NCBI GenBank assembly: GCA_027490345.1
Contig: JAIXYF010000285.1
Location: 1-12,249 of the forward strand
DNA from: Novosphingobium sp.
GTDB lineage: Bacteria > Pseudomonadota > Alphaproteobacteria > Sphingomonadales > Sphingomonadaceae
DNA: 12,249 nt
Direction: 5' to 3'
The translations under genes and the position numbers were made by a program. Positions 7,297 through 12,249 of the stretch are shown here, piece by piece. The number at the start of each line of letters is the position of its first letter. Within the stretch, counting starts at the first letter, position 1. The notes under the pieces are model-generated. The model saw only the letters and a program-made list of their open reading frames with translations, searched no databases and had not been told where the DNA came from.

Positions 7297-8253
7297 TCAA
7301 CTGCCGGTGAAGTGGCGGCGGATGGCCTCCGGCGCCATCTCAAGCAGTTGCCGGGCAAGGGCAGCGGGGCCGTGGCTGTCGCCCGCCGGGAAAGTGGCGC
7401 TCGCCTCGATTCGGTCTACGCCATCGGGGCTGAACAGCGCCGCGCGCAGGGTCAGCGCGTCGCCCTCTGCCGTGGTGAGCAGCGCGATCGGGCTGTGGCA
7501 GGTGCCGCCAAGGCCGCGCAGCAGGCCGCGCTCGGCATTGATCGCGGCGTGGCTCGGCTTGTGATCGATGGCATCCAGCAGCGCGACCAGATCGGCGCGC
7601 GCGGCAAGGCATTCCACACCGATGCCCCCTTGCGCAGGGGCTGGGAGCCAGTCGTCCGATGCCAGCGGGCTGCCCACGCCGCTCTGGCCCAGCCGGTTGA
7701 GCCCGGCGGCGGCCAGCAGCGTCACGTCCGCCTCGCCCGCTTCCAGCTTGCCAAGGCGCGTGGCGACATTGCCGCGAAAGCCGACGACGGTGACATCGGG
7801 CCGGGCATGGAGTATCTGCGCAGCGCGGCGCGGGGCACTGGTGCCGACCCGTGCGCCGACCGGAATGGCGGCCACGCTATCAGCCCCCACCAGCACGTCG
7901 CGCACATCTTCGCGCGGCAGAATGGCGGCGATCATCAGCGCCCCGGGCCGTTCGGTTTCCACATCCTTCATCGAATGGACCGCGAAGTCGATGCTGCCAT
8001 CGGCCAGCCAGGCATCGAGTTCCTTGGTCCACAGTGCCTTGCCGCCAATCTCGGCCAGCGGACGATCGAGGATCTGGTCCCCGCTGGCGACCACGCTCAC
8101 CAGTTCAACCGCAGCCTCTTCCCAGCCATGCGCCGCACAGAGCCTCCGCCGCGTTTCCTCGGCCTGAGCCATGGCGAGGGGAGAGCGGCGCGTACCCAGC
8201 TTGAGCGGGTTGGCAGGCGAAGGCGACAAGGTCGGTGATACAGGCGTGGTCAT
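7297..8253 (-). CDS. hemC: Hydroxymethylbilane synthase (porphobilinogen deaminase)
   Basis: HemC joins four porphobilinogen units into hydroxymethylbilane on a covalently bound dipyrromethane cofactor, in the cytoplasm. The 318 residues contain the N-terminal GTRRSPLAMAQ, then KALWTKELDAWL and AVHSMKDVE, the catalytic-Asp region. Further on are APAQGGIGVEC and LGGTCHSPI, where the Cys aligns with the cofactor-attachment Cys of E. coli (GGCQVPI). Two familiar motifs deviate slightly: HSMKDVE instead of HSMKDVP, and GGTCHSP instead of GGCQVP. The essential Asp and Cys are kept. The open frame continues far upstream on this strand (to 9411), but that part is antisense to tsaD. The ATG at 8253 gives the usual length and leaves a 45-base divergent spacer to tsaD. 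It is the first gene of hemC-hemD-mitofilin. Confidence 0.96.
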   Translation of the reverse strand: MTTPVSPTLSPSPANPLKLGTRRSPLAMAQAEETRRRLCAAHGWEEAAVELVSVVASGDQILDRPLAEIGGKALWTKELDAWLADGSIDFAVHSMKDVETERPGALMIAAILPREDVRDVLVGADSVAAIPVGARVGTSAPRRAAQILHARPDVTVVGFRGNVATRLGKLEAGEADVTLLAAAGLNRLGQSGVGSPLASDDWLPAPAQGGIGVECLAARADLVALLDAIDHKPSHAAINAERGLLRGLGGTCHSPIALLTTAEGDALTLRAALFSPDGVDRIEASATFPAGDSHGPAALARQLLEMAPEAIRRHFTGS

Positions 8254-8298
8254 GCGTCTCTTGCCGTACCTGCGAATGTCTCTAAGGGAAAGTGTCTC
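8254..8298. promoter_or_regulatory. Short divergent spacer hemC/tsaD with three GTCTC repeats
   Basis: Only 45 bases separate the two divergent starts, so the promoters must overlap or extend into the coding regions. GTCTC occurs three times in the same direction (8256-8260, 8278-8282, 8294-8298), and the last two share TGTCTC 16 bases apart. No convincing -35/-10 pair was found. AAGGGA at 8284-8289 is the ribosome binding site for tsaD, 9 bases before its ATG. A role for the repeats is a guess; five-base repeats can occur by chance. Confidence 0.3.
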
Positions 8299-9348
8299 AT
8301 GGCCCTGATCCTCGGCATCGAATCCTCCTGCGACGAAACCGCCGTCGCCGTGATCGACGGGGCGGGCAGCACGCTCGCCGCGCGCATCGTGGCGCAGCGC
8401 ATCGCCTCGCAGGATGATGAACACCGCCCCTATGGCGGTGTCGTGCCCGAAATCGCGGCGCGCGCCCATGCCGAAACTTTGGCGCCGATGGTCGGCGCGG
8501 TGCTGGATGATGCAGGGCTGACGCTGGCTGATATGGATGCGATTGCGGCCACTGCCGGGCCGGGCCTGATCGGCGGGGTGATGGTGGGCCTCGTCACGGC
8601 CAAGGCGCTGGCGATGGCAGCAGACAAGCCGCTGATCGCGGTGAACCACCTTGAAGGCCATGCGCTTTCGGCGCGGCTGGCGGAGCCGGGGCTGGCCTTT
8701 CCCTATCTGCTGCTGCTGGCTTCGGGCGGGCATTGCCAGATCCTTGAAGTGCGCGGGCTGGGCCAGTATCGCCGCCTTGCCACCACCATCGATGATGCGC
8801 TGGGCGAAGCGTTTGACAAGACCGCCAAGATCCTCGGTCTCGGCTTTCCCGGCGGCCCTGCGGTGGAACGGCTGGCGCGCGAAGGGGATGCGCGGGCGGT
8901 GCCGCTGCCGCGCCCGCTGCTGGGCAGCGCCGAACCCCACTTCTCGTTCGCAGGCCTGAAAAGCGCCGTGATGCGCGCGCGCGATGCTGGCATCCACGCG
9001 TCTGCCGATATCGCGGCTTCGTTCCAGCAGGCCGCCATCGATTGCGTGATTGATCGCACCCGCCGCGCGCTGGCCGCCTCCGGCCCGGTCACCGCGCTGG
9101 TCGTCGCGGGCGGAGTCGCCGCCAATGCTGCCCTCCGCGCCGCGCTCACCGCGCTGGCAGCCGAAGCAGGCCTGCCGCTCGTCGCGCCGCCGCCCAAGCT
9201 GTGCACCGATAATGCCGCGATGATCGGCTGGGCCGGGGCGGAACGCTTTGCCGCCGGGTTCACCGATCCGCTCGACGCGCTCGCCCGTCCGCGCTGGCCG
9301 CTCGATCCCGATGCCGAGCCGGTGCGGGGCGCGGGGGTGAAGGCATGA
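8299..9348 (+). CDS. tsaD: tRNA N6-adenosine threonylcarbamoyltransferase TsaD
   Basis: TsaD transfers the threonylcarbamoyl group from TC-AMP to A37 of ANN-decoding tRNAs. In bacteria it works with TsaB and TsaE in the cytoplasm. The 349 residues have the ASKHA-fold start ILGIESSCDETAVAV (about 4-18), the family stretch YGGVVPEIAARAH, and ATAGPGLIGGVMVG. The metal ligands are HLEGH (His117 and His121) and Asp304 in CTDNAAMIG. LLASGGHCQ and the C-terminal VAGGVAANAALR are also present. Length and motifs are normal. The start has AAGGGA 9 bases upstream. The stop overlaps the gpsA start as ATGA, so the two are probably translated in tandem. Confidence 0.98.
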   Translation: MALILGIESSCDETAVAVIDGAGSTLAARIVAQRIASQDDEHRPYGGVVPEIAARAHAETLAPMVGAVLDDAGLTLADMDAIAATAGPGLIGGVMVGLVTAKALAMAADKPLIAVNHLEGHALSARLAEPGLAFPYLLLLASGGHCQILEVRGLGQYRRLATTIDDALGEAFDKTAKILGLGFPGGPAVERLAREGDARAVPLPRPLLGSAEPHFSFAGLKSAVMRARDAGIHASADIAASFQQAAIDCVIDRTRRALAASGPVTALVVAGGVAANAALRAALTALAAEAGLPLVAPPPKLCTDNAAMIGWAGAERFAAGFTDPLDALARPRWPLDPDAEPVRGAGVKA

Positions 9349-10379
9349 GCGCCCAGTCTGGAGCACAAGTCGGGGTTGTCGGCGGCGGCGCGTGGGGCAC
9401 TGCGCTCGCACAGATGCTCGCCAGCGATGGCCGCGAAGTCCTGCTCTGGGCGCGCGAGGCCGACGTGGTGGAGGCGATCAACGCCGATCACCGCAACCCG
9501 CGCTTCCTGCCCGGCGCAGCACTTCACCCCTCCATCCGCGCGAGCGGAAACCTCGCCGATCTCGCCGCGCTGCCTGTCCTGCTGATGGTCACGCCCGCGC
9601 AGCATCTCGGCGCGGTGCTCGGCCAGCTTGCGCCGCAAGGCTCCGACATCGTGCTCTGCGCCAAGGGCATCGAGCAGGGCACTGGCCGCCTGATGAGCGA
9701 AGTGGCCGCGGCCGCTGCACCCAGTGCTTCGCTCGCCATGTTGACCGGCCCCACCTTTGCGCATGAAGTGGCAGACGGCCTGCCGACCGCCGTCACGCTC
9801 GCCTGCGCAGGCGGTGAAGCACAGTGGGCGCGGCTCGCCCCCGTCATCGCGCGGCCCACTTTCCGGCCCTACTATTCGGCGGATGTGATCGGCGCCTCCA
9901 TCGGCGGCGCTGTGAAGAACGTGCTGGCGATTGCCTGCGGCGTCGTCGAAGGGCTGGGCCTTGGTGCCAATGCCCGCGCCGCGCTGATCAGCCGGGGCTT
10001 TGCCGAAATGCAGCGTCTCGGCCTCGCGCTTGGCGCGGAGGCGGAAACACTGGCTGGGCTGTCCGGCCTCGGCGATCTCGTGCTGACCTGCTCCTCCTCC
10101 GAAAGCCGCAATTTCGCGCTGGGCATGGCGCTAGGGCAGCAGGGCGACCAGACCGGCGGGGCAGCGGCCCTGCTGGCAGAGCGCAGCACCGTGGCCGAAG
10201 GCGCGTTCACCGCGCCGGTTCTCGCCCGCCTGGCCGATGAACGCGGCATCGCCATGCCGATTGCCGCTGGCGTGGCCGCCTTGCTTGATGGGCAAGTCTC
10301 GCCGCGGGGCCTTGTCGCGCAGTTGCTCGCCCGCCCGCTTCGTGCCGAGATAGTACGTGCGGAGGCCCCGCTTGGCTGA
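9345..10379 (+). CDS. gpsA: Glycerol-3-phosphate dehydrogenase [NAD(P)+]
   Basis: GpsA reduces dihydroxyacetone phosphate to sn-glycerol 3-phosphate, the backbone precursor of phospholipids, in the cytoplasm. The 344 residues begin with the dinucleotide-binding GGGAWG (13-18). They continue with NPRFLPG, VTPAQHL, CAKGIEQGTG, LTGPTFAHEVADGLPT, and the active-site Lys191 in IGGAVKNVLAIACG. The C-terminal family stretch GLSGLGDLVLTCSSSESRN also appears. Length is normal. The start overlaps the tsaD stop as ATGA. The 3' end overlaps the proposed TTG start of the flippase by 8 bases, which makes a tight three-gene operon. Confidence 0.98.
   Translation: MSAQSGAQVGVVGGGAWGTALAQMLASDGREVLLWAREADVVEAINADHRNPRFLPGAALHPSIRASGNLADLAALPVLLMVTPAQHLGAVLGQLAPQGSDIVLCAKGIEQGTGRLMSEVAAAAAPSASLAMLTGPTFAHEVADGLPTAVTLACAGGEAQWARLAPVIARPTFRPYYSADVIGASIGGAVKNVLAIACGVVEGLGLGANARAALISRGFAEMQRLGLALGAEAETLAGLSGLGDLVLTCSSSESRNFALGMALGQQGDQTGGAAALLAERSTVAEGAFTAPVLARLADERGIAMPIAAGVAALLDGQVSPRGLVAQLLARPLRAEIVRAEAPLG
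10361..10365 (+). promoter_or_regulatory. Ribosome binding site that decides a TTG start for the flippase
   Basis: GGAGG is a full Shine-Dalgarno core located inside the end of gpsA, 6 bases before TTG at 10372. No ATG exists nearby in that frame, and the next upstream candidate, GTG 10357, has no equivalent site. This supports TTG as the start. Confidence 0.65.
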
Positions 10380-11880
10380 ACCTGCCGTGCCCCTTTCCTC
10401 TGAACAGCAGGATATCGCCGCGCTCGCCAAGGGTGGGCGGACCAATTTCCTTGGCTTTCTGCTGCGGCTTGCTGCGCGCATCCCGTTCCTGTTCATTGCG
10501 GGCCGCCTCTATGGCGCAGAGGATCTGGGCCGTTTTGCCTCGGCCACCATTGCGGTCGAATTAGCAGCGCAGCTTGCCACGCTGGGCCAGAAGCGCGGCC
10601 TTGCCCAGCAATTGGCGCGCGAGGACCGCGATGGCGCGGCGGTGGTGGCCGATGCCCTGCTGGTTTCGGGCTTTGTCTCGGCGCTGTTTGCGGTGCTGCT
10701 CTATGCGTTCCCTGCGCCGATGTTTCCCAGCGGGCACTTCACCCCGCTGCAGCGCCTGCTGCCGTTGACCATCGTGCCGCTGGCGCTGGGCGATATTGCG
10801 CTGGCGGCGCTGGCCTATCGGTTCGATGTGGGCGCCACGGTGCGCGCGCGCTCGGTGGTCGAGCCGTGGACGTTGTCGATTGTCGCGGGTCTGGTCTGGC
10901 TGGCTGGGATGACCTTTCTGCCTATCCGCGAATCCGGGCTGATCCTTGCCTATGTCGCCTCGATCTTTGCTGCCACGCTGACGGCTTTCGTGCCGCTGCT
11001 CAAAAGCTATGGCGTGCCGCGCCAGTGGTCGCCGCGCCCGATCGATCTGCTGCGGCTGGCGGTGAGCAATCTGCCACTGGCCGGGGCGGACGCGGTGGAG
11101 TGGGGCACGCGCAAGCTCGATCTGTTCCTGCTGGGCGTGTTTCAGGCGCCGCCTGCAGTGGTGGGCATTTATTATGTGGCGCAGCAGGTGGCTACGCTGC
11201 CGCAGAAACTGAAAACCAGCTTCGAGCCGATCCTTGGCCCGGTGATCACGCGCAATCTGCAAAGCGGAAACTTCCCCGCTGTGGCGCGGCAGGTCTGCCA
11301 GGTGGGCTTCTGGATCATTGCCGCGCAGGCGGGCGTGGCGCTGGCGCTGGGCATTCCGGGCGCCGCGGTGATGGGTCTGGTCGGGCCGGGCTTTGCGGCG
11401 GGCACGGCGGCGCTGGCGCTGCTGCTGGCCGCAGAAGTGGCCGCGGCCACTGCGGTGGTGAGCGAGGCGGCGCTGATCTATGTCGCGCGGCTGCGCAACT
11501 TGTGGATCAGCCTTGCCACGATTGCGCTGCAAGGCGTGCTGACCGTGGGCCTGATGCTCGCGGCGCGGCGCGCAGGGCTCGATCCGCTGAGCCAGGCGGC
11601 GGGCGCAGCAGCGGCGCTGGCGATTGCGCTGGGCTGCGCTTCGCTGGCCAAATCATGGCTGCTGGGGAGCCTGCTGGGTGAGCCGATCACCAATTGGCGC
11701 TGGGCGCTGCTCTGGGCCGCAGCGCCTGCGGTGGTGGTGGGCGCGGTGATGAAGCTCATGCCCGAATGGGTGGAACTCGCCATCGGCATCCCGGCGATTC
11801 TGGGGGTCTATGGCTACGTCATCTGGCGGCGTGGGTTTGGCCCGGAAGACCGCATCTTGTTTCGCAAACAGACACTCTGA
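10372..11880 (+). CDS. Polysaccharide/lipopolysaccharide flippase-like membrane protein (MOP superfamily)
   Basis: This is predicted to be a polytopic inner-membrane protein that moves lipid-linked glycans, in the manner of Wzx/RfbX-type oligosaccharide flippases. The 502 residues have a soluble N-terminus (about 1-22), then roughly twelve hydrophobic helices. Family-like features are the helix 1 stretch GFLLRLAARIPFLFIAGRLYG, the following GRFASA, and the mid-protein region LLGVFQAPPAVVGIYYVAQQ with LPQKLKTSFEPILGPVI. The substrate is unknown and no glycosyltransferase is visible in the window. The TTG at 10372 is chosen because GGAGG (10361-10365) lies 6 bases before it. An upstream in-frame GTG at 10357 would put that ribosome binding site inside the gene. 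The coding sequence overlaps gpsA by 8 bases, suggesting coupled translation. Confidence 0.83.
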   Translation: MAEPAVPLSSEQQDIAALAKGGRTNFLGFLLRLAARIPFLFIAGRLYGAEDLGRFASATIAVELAAQLATLGQKRGLAQQLAREDRDGAAVVADALLVSGFVSALFAVLLYAFPAPMFPSGHFTPLQRLLPLTIVPLALGDIALAALAYRFDVGATVRARSVVEPWTLSIVAGLVWLAGMTFLPIRESGLILAYVASIFAATLTAFVPLLKSYGVPRQWSPRPIDLLRLAVSNLPLAGADAVEWGTRKLDLFLLGVFQAPPAVVGIYYVAQQVATLPQKLKTSFEPILGPVITRNLQSGNFPAVARQVCQVGFWIIAAQAGVALALGIPGAAVMGLVGPGFAAGTAALALLLAAEVAAATAVVSEAALIYVARLRNLWISLATIALQGVLTVGLMLAARRAGLDPLSQAAGAAAALAIALGCASLAKSWLLGSLLGEPITNWRWALLWAAAPAVVVGAVMKLMPEWVELAIGIPAILGVYGYVIWRRGFGPEDRILFRKQTL

Positions 11881-11992
11881 TCTGATCTTCATCGCGCGGG
11901 GGAGGGGGAGGAGGCACGTTCAGTCGGCGTTCACGGCCAGAATCGTGTCTCTCCTTCGGGGGCCACAATGCTCGATGGGAAGGACCGAGGCG
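11881..11992. other. Intergenic gap with G-rich purine tract
   Basis: This 112-base gap lies between the flippase stop and the lipoprotein start. It begins with a tandem TCTGATCTGATC and contains GGGGGAGGGGGAGGAGG (11898-11914), four G runs separated by single A bases that could form a two-layer G-quadruplex on the + strand. GGAAGGA at 11978-11984 is the ribosome binding site for the lipoprotein. I see no convincing intrinsic terminator or promoter. Confidence 0.4.
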
Positions 11993-12249
11993 ATGGCAAA
12001 GAGGATGCTTATCCCTGCGCTGGCAAGCATGACGCTGCTGGCAGGCTGCGCGGCGAGGCAGGAAAATCTGGCCGAGGAAGCGGGGGATGTGGTGGTCACG
12101 GCAACCCGGGCCACCGGCCAAGCGGTGACCGATAGCGCGGTGAACACCATGCCGCCGCCGGTCTATGCTTCTCCGCCGCCCCCCCCCCCCCCCCCCCCCC
12201 CCGGCCTGGCCCCGCCCCCCCCCCCGGCTGGCCCGCACGCAAACCCGAA
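11993..12249 (+). CDS. Proline-rich lipoprotein, N-terminal part (3' end outside the window)
   Basis: An ATG with GGAAGGA 8 bases upstream opens a frame that runs off the window end. The first 19 residues form a lipoprotein signal with lipobox LLAGC, so Cys19 should be lipidated and the mature protein membrane-anchored. Asp is absent at +2; the residues after Cys are Ala-Ala-Arg. Next comes an acidic stretch, then VVVTATR (about 35-41), which resembles the VVVTA motif common in sphingomonad TonB-dependent receptors and in some lipidated von Willebrand A proteins. A Pro-rich segment follows (PPPVYASPP and onward), encoded in part by 24 consecutive C. Residues after that run depend on its exact length and should be treated as uncertain. 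A YfbK-like vWA lipoprotein is one possibility by resemblance only; the function is unknown. Confidence 0.7.
   Translation, partial: MAKRMLIPALASMTLLAGCAARQENLAEEAGDVVVTATRATGQAVTDSAVNTMPPPVYASPPPPPPPPPPGLAPPPPPAGPHANP
12179..12202 (+). repeat. Homopolymer run of 24 C inside the lipoprotein frame
   Basis: Twenty-four uninterrupted C bases encode prolines in the annotated frame, followed after 12 bases by a second interrupted C-rich stretch with 11 C (12215-12225). The proline-rich context on both sides (CCG codons) suggests a real polyproline region whose length may have been misread. Alternatively it is a slippage-prone tract. A change of one base would shift the frame of everything downstream. 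Confidence 0.85.

Noticed and set aside
8254..9411. Upstream extension of the hemC frame on the - strand to 9411
   Set aside because: The extension is antisense to tsaD and has no domain. HemC has its normal N-terminus and length from ATG 8253.
11968..11992. ATG at 11968 as start of the terminal gene
   Set aside because: It is in a different frame from the lipoprotein, and its translation shows no signal sequence and ends at a stop within the window.
11819..12238. 139-codon - strand open frame across the last gap and the lipoprotein region
   Set aside because: Its start is a poly-Gly run produced by the poly-C tract and it has no ribosome binding site or domain. The + strand lipoprotein has a lipobox and a good ribosome binding site.
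1..12249. Novel defence, mobile or biosynthetic system
   Set aside because: Nearly every base is accounted for by recognisable core genes. No transposase, integrase, repeat array, toxin-antitoxin pair or atypical-composition island was found. The closest to unusual are the mitofilin-like gene and the poly-C lipoprotein.

Overview
The window is a compact, high-GC, gene-dense stretch of chromosome that looks like an alphaproteobacterium, most likely a sphingomonad (Novosphingobium or Sphingomonas type). This rests on base composition, on a hemC-hemD-mitofilin cluster divergent from tsaD-gpsA, on a Sphingomonas-type (SPAP/PafA) alkaline phosphatase, and on the style of the proteins. The genus is an inference. 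No mobile element, CRISPR array, tRNA or rRNA was found, and nothing suggests recent transfer. Most of it is housekeeping DNA.

Layout: (1) 1-462, the C-terminal part of a short-chain dehydrogenase on +, converging on (2) 476-2578, a DsbD/ScsB-type thiol:disulfide interchange protein on -. A small palindrome sits between them. (3) A 164-bp divergent spacer (2579-2742) holds a candidate operator and -10. It leads into a + pair, a secreted alkaline phosphatase (2743-4458) coupled by an ATGA overlap to a UbiH/COQ6-family hydroxylase (4455-5678). (4) Converging on that pair with a shared TTAA stop is a - strand operon read hemC (8253-7297), hemD (7285-6593) and a Mic60/mitofilin-like membrane protein (6574-5675). 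(5) Only 45 bp from hemC, tsaD starts a + operon: tsaD (8299-9348), gpsA (9345-10379, ATGA overlap) and a polysaccharide flippase (10372-11880, probable TTG start overlapping gpsA by 8 bp). (6) After a 112-bp gap with a G-rich purine tract comes the start of a proline-rich lipoprotein (11993 to the window end). It is interrupted by an unbroken run of 24 C, close to what may be a contig end.

How the genes fit together: the hem genes carry out two consecutive steps from porphobilinogen to uroporphyrinogen III. The mitofilin-like gene behind them matches the known alphaproteobacterial location of Mic60. tsaD (tRNA t6A), gpsA (phospholipid precursor) and the flippase (envelope glycan) form an informational/envelope operon. 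The phosphatase and the DsbD-like protein both act outside the cytoplasm, the phosphatase having six cysteines. The observations most worth a second look are the Mic60-like gene, the complete phosphomonoesterase residue set in the phosphatase, and the poly-C tract in the terminal lipoprotein gene.
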